Part shown: positions 15,700-23,187 of the stretch, in pieces
Layout of the letters: each line of letters begins with the position of its first letter
Position numbering within the stretch: position 1 is the first letter of the stretch
Source: Saccharothrix deserti
GTDB taxonomy: Bacteria; Actinomycetota; Actinomycetes; Mycobacteriales; Pseudonocardiaceae
DNA: 52,008 bases
Direction of reading: 5' to 3'
Assembly (NCBI RefSeq): GCF_009769385.1
Contig: NZ_VKAB01000053.1
Span: 1-52,008, forward strand
Made by a program: the position numbers and the translations under genes
The notes under the pieces: generated by a model
Database searches by the model: none
What the model was told of the DNA's origin: nothing
Seen by the model: only the letters and a program-made list of their open reading frames with translations

Positions 15700-16724
15700 C
15701 GCGACACTCCCGGAGTCGAGCCCGACAGCCGCTGCGGCGGCTCGGGCGAAGAGGTGGTGTGCGCGGGGGTGGCTGGTTTCCTCCCGCACCCCTGAACTCC
15801 GGAAAATCGGCCCTGCGGGGACACGCGATCTCCGACTTTCTTCGCCGCGTGCGTCGACAAGTCAGTAACTGGGCGTGACGGTTCGACGGTCGCGGTCGCG
15901 TGGTCGGCGGCGTCGGTGATGATCACCGTGTCGGCCACCTGGGTCGCCAGATCGCGTTCGCGTGGCCCGGCGTGCGTGGCGTCGGGTGCGTCGTCGAGCA
16001 GGTAGGCGACGAGGCGGTGCTCGGCGCGCTGGCGCGCCTTCTTCGCCGCTTGGTAGGACAGGTCCCGCTCGGCCGCGGCGTCGGCCAGCGGCACACCTTC
16101 CAGCCGCGTCGAACCGATGAGTTCGGCCTCGGTCGACGTGATCGCACCCTCGGCGACGGCGCGCGCGAGGACGAAGTCGGGGTGTCCCCACGGAGGCGGC
16201 GGCAGTGTCGAGCGGAACCCGTGACCCGAGGGCACCGGCGCGTCGAGCGCCTCGCGCACGGCGGTGTGGCCGGAGCGGTAGGCGGCCCACCGCAGCCGCA
16301 GCATGATGCGCGGGCGGCGCAGGTCGATCTCGCCGAGTTCGGCGACGAACCCGGCGAGCACGGCGGCGTGGATGTCGCTCGGGTCACCGGCGAAGCGTGC
16401 CGACAAGGTGGCGGCGATGGAGGTCAGCGCGGGCAGCGCGACCCCCACACAGCCGACGGTCCAGGCGCCGCCCTCGGTACGGGCGAGCAGGACCAGGTGC
16501 GCCCACACCGCGTCCCTCAGCGTCTGCGGGCAGCGGCGGCGCAGCAACCTGTCTCGCACCTCGTTCAGCGGTACCCGCCGCGCCGGCAGACCGGGGAACA
16601 ACCGGCCGTCGACCGACACCGGATGCGGCCCGGCGACCAGCCACTCGAACGCCGACCGGGCGGCGTCCAACGGCATGCAATCGCGCTCGAAACCAGAGCG
16701 CGGAATGGCGTCATGCGAACACAT
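15690..16724 (-). CDS. Sigma-region-4-like HTH protein, first gene of the T4SS operon, 344 aa
   Basis: A helical domain is followed at about residues 195-245 by TEAELIGSTRLEGVPLADAA and LSYQAAKKARQRAEHRLVAY, which resembles sigma-70 region 4 helix-turn-helix. It is therefore a probable transcription factor for the transfer genes. The ATG at 16724 has GGGAG eight bases upstream. The 3' end overlaps the pilin start region and contains one copy of the 60-bp element shared with 17164-17222. Its promoter lies in the GTACC-box region. It could be an autoregulator of the divergent region, but no target is proven. Confidence 0.65.
   Translation of the reverse strand: MCSHDAIPRSGFERDCMPLDAARSAFEWLVAGPHPVSVDGRLFPGLPARRVPLNEVRDRLLRRRCPQTLRDAVWAHLVLLARTEGGAWTVGCVGVALPALTSIAATLSARFAGDPSDIHAAVLAGFVAELGEIDLRRPRIMLRLRWAAYRSGHTAVREALDAPVPSGHGFRSTLPPPPWGHPDFVLARAVAEGAITSTEAELIGSTRLEGVPLADAAAERDLSYQAAKKARQRAEHRLVAYLLDDAPDATHAGPRERDLATQVADTVIITDAADHATATVEPSRPVTDLSTHAAKKVGDRVSPQGRFSGVQGCGRKPATPAHTTSSPEPPQRLSGSTPGVSRCA
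15787..15846 (-). promoter_or_regulatory. 60-bp conserved element, copy B (upstream of the pilin gene)
   Basis: Read on the minus strand this segment matches copy A (17164-17222) at about 50 of 60 positions, including AAAGTCGG, CGCGTGTCCCC, AGGGCC and CGGAGTTCAGGGGTG. It ends 88 nt before the pilin start, inside the 3' end of the preceding gene. The reading frames across A and B are unrelated, so the conservation is at DNA or RNA level. Confidence 0.7.
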
Positions 16725-16782
16725 GAAATGACTCCCGAAGCGAGTCGGAAACAACGACTCGCCCAGGACGCCACGGCGGGTA

Positions 16783-16842
16783 GTACCAACCGCTGACCAA
16801 ACTGGTACCGGACTAGTACCGCAGAGGTACCGGCGAGGTACC
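16783..16842. promoter_or_regulatory. Helically phased GTACC operator boxes
   Basis: GTACC occurs at 16783, 16805, 16816, 16827 and 16838, so the last four are spaced exactly 11 bp and the first is two turns away. The 11-bp phasing puts all boxes on one face of the helix, as expected for cooperative binding of a regulator or replication/partition protein. The array lies 60-120 bp upstream of the leftward operon. Confidence 0.65.
16795..16822. repeat. 28-bp inverted repeat, left arm
   Basis: This arm begins GACCAAACTGGTACC and pairs with 16973-17000 at 27 of 28 positions. The arms are 150 bp apart and frame the centre of the divergent control region. Both contain two GTAC boxes 11 bp apart. 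Confidence 0.85.
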
Positions 16843-16972
16843 GGTGATCTTCAGGCCCTCTCGGAGGCCACCTCAAGATCGACAGCGGGTGCCCTTGTGG
16901 ATCACTTGCGGCCTACGGGCAAGATCGGAAACGAGAGGTTGGTAATAGCCGTTTAGCTGCTGTTATGTGGTT

Positions 16973-17000
16973 GCGGTACTAGTTCGGTACCAGTTTGGTC
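16973..17000. repeat. 28-bp inverted repeat, right arm
   Basis: Reverse complement of 16795-16822 with a single mismatch. The segment between the arms (16823-16972) is relatively AT-rich at its right end and contains the near-palindrome GGCCCTCTCGGAGGCC. It could hold divergent promoters or an oriT/ori; I cannot distinguish these. Confidence 0.85.
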
Positions 17001-17163
17001 ATAGCTGTAATCGGGCTGTCACGGCTTGTGGCCGGCCCGCCGGAGCGGCAGCCGAGTCGAAGCGGAAGAAATCGAGCCGGTCCTCCATCGGCGGCCGGGT
17101 TCTCCGCTTACGCGCGGACGCGCACGCGAGCCTCCACCGCTGTTCGAACGGCCGTGAAAGCCG

Positions 17164-17222
17164 TCGAAAAAAGTCGGCGACCGCGTGTCCCCAAAGGGCC
17201 TGTATTTCGGAGTTCAGGGGTG
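17164..17222 (+). promoter_or_regulatory. 60-bp conserved element, copy A (upstream of the methyltransferase operon)
   Basis: Partner of copy B in the opposite orientation. It ends 51 nt before the GTG at 17273, so each copy faces its own divergent operon. It does not look like a simple -35/-10 promoter. A leader RNA, antiterminator site or operator are possibilities. Confidence 0.7.
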
Positions 17223-17272
17223 TCATCAGCGCCTCGCATCGACGGGCGCACCCGACCTGCGAAGGGACACCC

Positions 17273-18376
17273 GTGACCCAACCCGACCACTCCGGCCGCC
17301 GCTCGCCCCGCCGGCGCGGCGACTCCACTCACCCCACGCCGGCCCGGCCCGGCGGGCGCCGGGAGGTGGAGCGCCGACCCTGGCCGACGGCCCCGACCAT
17401 CACCCGCGTCAGCCCCGGCAAGCCCACCACCGGCAGTAGCCGTTCGCGGTCGCGCGGCTCGGCCTCGACGCCCACTCCGGCGACCGTCTGGACCGCCGGT
17501 CCCGCCCCGATCGACCTCGACGCCACCTGGCCCGTGGCGCTCGTGGAGCGGATCGTCACCGCCTTCAGCGAGCCCGCCGCACGGGTCGTGCTCCTGGCCT
17601 GGCCGACCCCGAACCGCGACCGTCCGAGGCTCGCTCCGGTGAGGGGCGACAGCGCCATTAAGGGCGTCATCGACCACGCGCCCGGAACCGAGTCGGACCC
17701 CGAGTTGGCCGACGCCGTGGCCGCCGTCGAACGCCTCGACCGCGCCGCCCGCGTCGAACGCGTGCCCGTCGATCCGACCGCGTCCGGCCCGGCCTCCCGA
17801 CCCTTCTGGGCCGACCTCGTCGGCGGCTCCGGGCCGGTTCCCGCGACCGTCCCGACGACACCGGCGGACGCCGTCGACGTGCCCGCGCCGGACGCGGCGA
17901 CGGGGACCTTCGACGGTGCGGACCTGATCGTCACCAGCCTGCCGCCCGAGCACTCCGGCGACCACGGAACGGACCTCGTCGCGCTCTTCGCCGCCCGCCT
18001 GCTGCGGATCGGCGGCATCCTCGCCGTGCTCACCCACTGTGACTGGACGACGGGTGAGCTGACGGACCCGACGGGCGCGGTGGTGACCGCCGGGCAGAAC
18101 GCCGACCTGCTCTACCTCCAGCACATCGTCGCCCTGCACGCCCCCGTCCGCGACGGCCGGTTCCACCTCGCCGACGACCACCCCGCAGACGACGCCGCCC
18201 CCGACCCGGACGACGGCGACGAGGCCCTCGCACGGCACCGGGCGCTGGTGCGTGGACTGCCCGCCCCGCATCGGCGCATCCACTCCGACGTCCTCGTCTT
18301 CGCCCAGCCACACGACCACCAACCGCCGCCCCCGCTACCCACGGACACGGCCGAGCGGGGCGGAGACCTCCGATGA
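17273..18376 (+). CDS. Degenerate SAM-dependent DNA-methyltransferase-like protein, 367 aa
   Basis: The C-terminal half resembles the N4/N6 methyltransferase encoded next door, with DLIVTSLPPEHSGDHG at the place of the TSPPY catalytic motif and LRIGGILAVLTHCDWTTGEL after it. The catalytic motif reads SLPPE instead of SPPY and no clear SAM-binding FxGxG motif is seen, so it may be an inactive paralogue or a specificity partner. The GTG at 17273 has GAAGGGAC upstream. Its stop overlaps the next start as ATGA. Confidence 0.6.
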   Translation: MTQPDHSGRRSPRRRGDSTHPTPARPGGRREVERRPWPTAPTITRVSPGKPTTGSSRSRSRGSASTPTPATVWTAGPAPIDLDATWPVALVERIVTAFSEPAARVVLLAWPTPNRDRPRLAPVRGDSAIKGVIDHAPGTESDPELADAVAAVERLDRAARVERVPVDPTASGPASRPFWADLVGGSGPVPATVPTTPADAVDVPAPDAATGTFDGADLIVTSLPPEHSGDHGTDLVALFAARLLRIGGILAVLTHCDWTTGELTDPTGAVVTAGQNADLLYLQHIVALHAPVRDGRFHLADDHPADDAAPDPDDGDEALARHRALVRGLPAPHRRIHSDVLVFAQPHDHQPPPPLPTDTAERGGDLR

Positions 18377-19599
18377 ACGACGCGCCGAACTCCGACCTCA
18401 CCCACCCCGGACCACACCGCAAGGAAGGCACGCCCGTGACGCACGACGCCACCACCCCGCCCACGGCCGACCCCTCCACCGACACCGTCGGCGGGTCCCT
18501 CGACGAGCCGACCGAGCGCATCCCGCGCGCCCTCATCACCGCCCTCGACACCCCGCCCACCGCTGTGGACAACCCTGTGGACAAGCCGTCGGAGAGCGGG
18601 TCGCGCGACGACCGTTCGGAGCCGCCCGCGGTGTCGGTGTGGACCACCGCGCAGTCGTCGCCGGCCGCCCAGCGCAAGAACACCTACACCGCCGACTCGA
18701 CCGCGCACCCGGCCAAGATGCTGCCCGAGGTCGTCCGCCACGCCGTCACCCACTACACCCGTCCCGGCGAGCTGGTGCTCGACCCGATGTGCGGGATCGG
18801 CACGACTCTCGTCGAAGCCGTCCGCCTCGGACGCCGCGCCGCCGGCGTCGAGTACGAACCCCACTGGGTCGAGGTCGCGCAAGCCAATCTCGACCTCGCG
18901 CGAGAGCAGGGCATCGACCACGACGCGCGGGTCTTCCACGGCGACGCCCGCCAACTCGTCACCCTGCTGCCGCCCGAATACGTCGGGCAGGCGGCGCTGG
19001 TGGTGACCTCCCCGCCCTACGGTCCCTCGACTCACGGCCAGGTGTCGGCGGTGCCGGGCGTCGGGGTGCAGAAGTACCACCACCTCTACGGCAACACCCT
19101 CGACCGCGGCAACCTCGCCAACATCGGCCACCACCGCCTGCTGGCCGGGTTCACCCGCATCCTCGCCGCGTTGCGCACCTTCCTGAAGCCGGGCGGCCAC
19201 ATCGCCATCACCATCCGCCCGTGGCGCGAACACGCCGAGTTGATCGACCTGCCCTCGCAGATCCTGGCCTGCGGTCGCGCGGCCGGGCTGATCCCGGTCG
19301 AGCGCAACGTCGCGCTGCTCGCCCGCGCGGCCGAGACCGACCTGGTGGCGCGCGGCAGCTTCTTCCAGCGCGACTTCATCCGCAAGCAGCGTGAGCAGGG
19401 TCTGCCGCTGCACCTGATCGCCCACGAAGACGTCCTCGTCTTCCGCACCGCCCTGCACCGGACCGCCGCCGGTGAGGCTTTCGGTTCGTCCTCGACGAGC
19501 GTGACCGACCTCCGGCAGGTCCGCGCCGCGGACACCCGCCGGTCGCCGTCCACGGCGAACCCGAGCGGCGGCTCGGCTGAGCGGAGGCGGGCGGCATGA
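18373..19599 (+). CDS. DNA methyltransferase, TSPPY type (N4-cytosine or N6-adenine), 408 aa
   Basis: SAM motif LDPMCGIGTTLVEA lies at about 139-152 and the catalytic motif VVTSPPYGPS at about 213-222, followed by FLKPGGHIAITIRPW. The motif order (SAM site before catalytic site) fits the group that includes N4-cytosine enzymes and N6-adenine beta enzymes; the base cannot be decided by eye. The start at 18373 overlaps the upstream stop and has GGAG; a GTG at 18436 with AAGGAAGG is an equally good start and would remove a poorly conserved leader. No restriction endonuclease is adjacent, so it is an orphan or anti-restriction enzyme. Confidence 0.85.
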   Translation: MNDAPNSDLTHPGPHRKEGTPVTHDATTPPTADPSTDTVGGSLDEPTERIPRALITALDTPPTAVDNPVDKPSESGSRDDRSEPPAVSVWTTAQSSPAAQRKNTYTADSTAHPAKMLPEVVRHAVTHYTRPGELVLDPMCGIGTTLVEAVRLGRRAAGVEYEPHWVEVAQANLDLAREQGIDHDARVFHGDARQLVTLLPPEYVGQAALVVTSPPYGPSTHGQVSAVPGVGVQKYHHLYGNTLDRGNLANIGHHRLLAGFTRILAALRTFLKPGGHIAITIRPWREHAELIDLPSQILACGRAAGLIPVERNVALLARAAETDLVARGSFFQRDFIRKQREQGLPLHLIAHEDVLVFRTALHRTAAGEAFGSSSTSVTDLRQVRAADTRRSPSTANPSGGSAERRRAA

Positions 19600-20972
19600 C
19601 CGGCCGCGCCCACCGCTCGTCACGCACACGAGCGGCACGTCCGCTCGCCTTCGCCCCTGTCCCGGCGGTGACGCCGGGGCAGGGGCGAGGTCCCCGGCTG
19701 GTCGCCGACTCCGGTCCTGTCGTCGGGTCGCTGTGCACCGGCTACGGCGGTCTCGACCTCGGGGTGCTGGCCGCCCTCGGCGGCGGTCGGATCGCCTGGG
19801 CCGCCGACCCCGACCCGCACATCCGCCGGATCCTCGACGCCCGGATGCCGGGCACACCGAACCTCGGCGACCTGCGCGCCATCGACTGGACCCGCGTGGA
19901 ACCGATCGACGTGCTCGTCGCGGGGTTTCCCTGCCAGGACATCTCCGCCGCGGGCAAGCGCGCGGGCATCGAGAAGGGAGTCCGCAGTGGGCTGTGGGCC
20001 GACATCGTGGCGGGTCTTCGCGTACTACGACCCGCGCTCGTCGTGGTGGAGAACGTCGCCGCGCTTCGCTGGCGCAACGGCGGACTCCACCGTGTACTCG
20101 GCGACCTGGCCGAAGCGGGGTATGACGCGGCATGGCGTAGCGTCCGCGCCGCCGACGTCGGAGCCGCCCACCGCAGGGAGAGGGTGTTCCTGCTCGCCTG
20201 GCTGCGCGTGCCCCGAGACGGTCGGCGAGGCGGGGATGCCGCCGACGCCGACCGCGCACGACGGCTCGTCGAATGGCGTCAGCGCCACCAGCGGGCAGGG
20301 CGGCCCGTCACTGCCGGCCCGGCTCCGGTTGTTGCCGACCCCACGGGCCTCGGACACCGGCACGGCGGGCCGCAAAGCCGGGACGGGGTTCCGGCCGCCG
20401 CTGTCGCAGCAGGTGCTCCCGCTGGCGGACCCGCAGGCGCTGCTGCCGACGCCACGCGCCACGGACGGGACGAAGGGCTGCCCGGCACAGCGCGGGTCCA
20501 AGGGCGACCTGATGCTGCCCTCGGCGGTCATCCGGCTGCTCACCCCGCAGGTGCGGAACCAGGGCGACGACACCGGGGCCGAAGGCATCTCGTAGCGGTT
20601 CCCGACCTCGACTCCGAGCCGAGCCCGGCATCCGGCACCGGATCGCCGTCGGCGTCGGTGAACTGGGGTGTCTACGAGGCGGCGATCCGCCGCTGGGAGA
20701 CGGTGCTCGGCCGCCCGACGCCGCACCCGACCCAGCCCGGCAACCACGGCCGCCCGGTGCTCGCGCCCGCCTTCGTCGAGCACCTCATGGGCCTGCCGAG
20801 CGGCTGGGTCACCGACCTCTCCCTGCCCCGCACCGCGCAGCTGCGGGCGCTGGGCAACGGCGTGGTTCCCCAGCAGGCCGCCCACGCGGTCTCGCTGCTG
20901 CTGGACGACCTCGCCGAACTCCTCAACACCGACCACCGGTCCGAGACCGGGCAGGAGGTGGCTGCGGCATGA
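19596..20972 (+). CDS. C5-cytosine DNA methyltransferase with an out-of-frame middle, 458 codons
   Basis: The N-terminal part has SLCTGYGGLDLGV (motif I), AGFPCQDISAAGK (motif IV, PCQ), LVVVENV (motif VI) and AHRRERVFLLA (motif VIII). The C-terminal part has WGVYEAAIRRWE, GLPSGWVTDL and RALGNGVVPQQAA (motif X). Between about 20200 and 20590 the frame loses family likeness. There the +1 frame carries LLPTPRASD, LLPTPRATDGTKGCPAQRGS and KGDLMLPSAV, typical of this family's variable region. A pair of compensating indels, or a sequencing error pair, is implied; the product may lack target recognition. ATGA overlaps link it to both neighbours. Confidence 0.8.
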   Translation: MTGRAHRSSRTRAARPLAFAPVPAVTPGQGRGPRLVADSGPVVGSLCTGYGGLDLGVLAALGGGRIAWAADPDPHIRRILDARMPGTPNLGDLRAIDWTRVEPIDVLVAGFPCQDISAAGKRAGIEKGVRSGLWADIVAGLRVLRPALVVVENVAALRWRNGGLHRVLGDLAEAGYDAAWRSVRAADVGAAHRRERVFLLAWLRVPRDGRRGGDAADADRARRLVEWRQRHQRAGRPVTAGPAPVVADPTGLGHRHGGPQSRDGVPAAAVAAGAPAGGPAGAAADATRHGRDEGLPGTARVQGRPDAALGGHPAAHPAGAEPGRRHRGRRHLVAVPDLDSEPSPASGTGSPSASVNWGVYEAAIRRWETVLGRPTPHPTQPGNHGRPVLAPAFVEHLMGLPSGWVTDLSLPRTAQLRALGNGVVPQQAAHAVSLLLDDLAELLNTDHRSETGQEVAAA

Positions 20973-21946
20973 CCGTGAGAAACGCAGTGAGAAACACAGC
21001 GGCGCCTGATCAGGGGCCGGCGTTGCGACTGCTGTCCCTGGGCGCCGGGGTGCAGAGCACGACGGTGCTGCTCCTGGCGTGCGAAGGGGAGATCCCGCGC
21101 TTCGACGTGGCCCTGTTCGCGGACACCGGCTGGGAACCCCGCGCCGTCTACGCCAACCTCGAACGGCTCGCCGCGCACGCCGAGAAGAAGGGCATCCCGG
21201 TGCGCCGGGTCTCGGCCGGGAACATCCGCACCGACGCCCTCGACCCCAAGCACCGCTTCGTCTCGATGCCCCTGCACACCCTCAACCCGGACGGCTCGCG
21301 AGGGCTCGCACGGCGCCAGTGCACAAGCGAGTACAAGATCATTCCACTGAAGAAAGCGACGCGCGAACTGTTGGGCTATCCGCATCCGCGTCGGGTGCCG
21401 CGCGGGGTGTTCGCCGAGCAGTCCATCGGCATCAGCGTAGACGAGATCGGCCGCGCCAAGGACTCCGGGCTGCGGTTCCTGCGCAACGTCTTCCCGCTCC
21501 TCGACCTCGGCTTCGACCGCGCCAGGTGTATGGAGTTCCTTGCCGAGCGGGGCTTCGGGGAGACGGTGAGATCGGCCTGCGTCGGATGTCCCTTTCACGG
21601 CAACTCGGGCTGGCGCTGGGTCCGGGACCACGACCCGGCGGGCTGGGCGGAGGCGGTCGAGTTCGACCGGGCCATCCGCCACGGCTACCCGCACGCCACC
21701 ACGCAGGGCCAGGAGTTGCGCGGGCAGTACTTCCTGCACCGCTCCTGCATCCCGCTGGACCAGGTTGACCTCGACGCGCCCGCGAAGGGCAGACGGCATC
21801 TGCGGCTGATCACGGCTGAAGCGGCGAGCGGCCCGAACGTCGACGAGGACGGCGACCCGGACGGCTGCTCGCCTTGGTCGTGCCGCTCCGGTGAGCCGGT
21901 CACGGCCACGGCCACGGACAGCGGCCACCGGGAGCGTGCGGCATGA
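20969..21946 (+). CDS. PAPS-reductase-like ATP pyrophosphatase, 325 aa
   Basis: An N-type ATP-PPase: LLSLGAGVQSTTVLLLA is the SGGxxS-like nucleotide loop and VALFADTGWEP is the second strand. A Cys cluster (ARRQCTSEYKI and SACVGCPFHGNSGW) could bind an Fe-S cluster or form a thiolation site. Related proteins are common in phages and ICEs beside DNA methyltransferases; the DndC phosphorothioation enzyme belongs to the wider superfamily. The ATGA overlap with the C5 methyltransferase suggests a shared role in DNA modification, which is inference. Confidence 0.78.
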   Translation: MTVRNAVRNTAAPDQGPALRLLSLGAGVQSTTVLLLACEGEIPRFDVALFADTGWEPRAVYANLERLAAHAEKKGIPVRRVSAGNIRTDALDPKHRFVSMPLHTLNPDGSRGLARRQCTSEYKIIPLKKATRELLGYPHPRRVPRGVFAEQSIGISVDEIGRAKDSGLRFLRNVFPLLDLGFDRARCMEFLAERGFGETVRSACVGCPFHGNSGWRWVRDHDPAGWAEAVEFDRAIRHGYPHATTQGQELRGQYFLHRSCIPLDQVDLDAPAKGRRHLRLITAEAASGPNVDEDGDPDGCSPWSCRSGEPVTATATDSGHRERAA

Positions 21947-21970
21947 GCGCCGCCCTGCGCTTCGCTCTGG

Positions 21971-22165
21971 GTGGCACACCCGACCGCTCGCCTCACTGAC
22001 CCCGCAGTCGGCGGTCACGCCCGGCACCACCGGCTGCCTACGCACCTCCAGCGTCCCCGGTGCCGGACGTGTCGAGCGCTGCTCGCTCGCGCGGACACCT
22101 CCGACTTGTCACCGAACCCGTACGGCAGCCGTCCGAACCAGAGTCCGGCGTGGCGTGCGGCCTGA
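21971..22165 (+). CDS. Possible small CxxC protein, 64 aa
   Basis: A short reading frame with good GC3 bias and a CRTCRALLARADTSD segment reminiscent of small zinc-ribbon proteins of mobile elements. The GTG start has no clear ribosome site. It could instead be a decayed gene. Nothing else convincing is seen between 21947 and 22402. Confidence 0.3.
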   Translation: MAHPTARLTDPAVGGHARHHRLPTHLQRPRCRTCRALLARADTSDLSPNPYGSRPNQSPAWRAA

Positions 22166-22402
22166 CCGGGCCCACGGTCGACACCCCGGGTGCGCGGCCG
22201 TTGGCACGCCCCAGCGGGCGGTGCTGCGCCGGAACCTGCCGGGAACGGGGAAACACCCGCACACGGCGGTCGGCGCGGTGGCGGGGCAGCACGAGTCCGC
22301 CCGCCACCGCGCTTGACCGTCTCGGGTCTACGGAGCGTGGATACACCTGTGCCGATCAGCCGAACGGCATGCAATCCCAAGCCCAGTAAGAGAAAGAGGT
22401 CG

Positions 22403-22747
22403 ATGATGGCGGCACACTCTGCCTGCCGAGGGCCCGCTGCGGCGCACATCACCCCAGTCCGCGTGGCGTCCTATCGCACAAGCGCGGCAGCGGACAACGC
22501 GCCCCGCTCGATCGAACGACAACCGCGCGCGGTCTGGGCCGCGCCGGCCAAGCAAAGCGTCCCGATCCACACAATCACGCCGCCACCCGCGACCGCGTAC
22601 CCGCACAACGCCGAAACGCGAGCGCGGTGGCGACGTGGGGTGGGCGGGTGGGGACTCGACAGCGACACCATCCCTGCCTCGCATCGACGTCCCGGCGGAG
22701 CCGGCCACACATACCGCCACCGGAACGGGAAAGGCCACCGGCGATGA
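22403..22747 (+). CDS. Doubtful small protein, 114 aa
   Basis: An ATG pair at 22403/22406 follows AAAGAGG, and the stop overlaps the next start as ATGA, which is why I list it. The predicted product is basic, Pro/His-rich and unlike a folded domain. It may be only a leader before the gene at 22744. Confidence 0.22.
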   Translation: MMAAHSACRGPAAAHITPVRVASYRTSAAADNAPRSIERQPRAVWAAPAKQSVPIHTITPPPATAYPHNAETRARWRRGVGGWGLDSDTIPASHRRPGGAGHTYRHRNGKGHRR

Positions 22748-23187
22748 CCAGTCCCGACAACCACGGCCGGCACGAGCGTCTCGACACCATCGGCGATCAG
22801 CCCACCCCACGGAAGGACGCCCATTCCCGACGAACCAGGGACTCAAGCCGGCCACCGGGGCTTCCCGAACATCGCCCCGCACGGCGACCGCCTACCCGAC
22901 GCCGCGTCGACTCCGACGACAACTCCCCAGCGACAGCACGTCCTGCCGGACGCCAACGGCAGGCACGACGGCGACCCACCGTCCCCGCCGGTGTGGACGC
23001 GGTCTGCGACGGCCTGACGGTCTCCTTCGACATCCGCTACGTGGACGGCGCGGAAGGCGACCGGGTTGCAGCCGCCCAGGTCGACGCCATCGCGGCGTTG
23101 CTGAACTGGCTCGCCCACCGCGAGGACACCGCCGCCGCCCCGGAACCGAACGCGGCCGACCACACGAGCCAGGAGCGAGCAGCATGA
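22744..23187 (+). CDS. Hypothetical protein upstream of the serine recombinase, 147 aa
   Basis: The ATG at 22744 has GAAAGG upstream and the stop overlaps the recombinase start (ATGA), so the two are translationally coupled. The first ~85 residues are Arg/Pro-rich and disordered. The last ~55 (VCDGLTVSFDIRYVDGAEGD, then AAAQVDAIAALLNWL) look like a small folded domain. Position suggests a directionality factor or accessory protein for the recombinase, but no family is recognised. Confidence 0.55.
   Translation: MTSPDNHGRHERLDTIGDQPTPRKDAHSRRTRDSSRPPGLPEHRPARRPPTRRRVDSDDNSPATARPAGRQRQARRRPTVPAGVDAVCDGLTVSFDIRYVDGAEGDRVAAAQVDAIAALLNWLAHREDTAAAPEPNAADHTSQERAA

Noticed and set aside
13432..15795. 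787-codon plus-strand frame opposite the VirB6-like gene
   Set aside because: Low-complexity His/Arg/Gln-rich shadow; no ribosome site or family likeness.
17273..21946. Complete restriction-modification system
   Set aside because: Only methyltransferase and ATP-PPase genes are present; no endonuclease or McrBC/Mrr-type gene is visible.
20969..21946. Dnd phosphorothioation operon
   Set aside because: No DndA, B, D or E partner is encoded nearby; only superfamily-level similarity to DndC.
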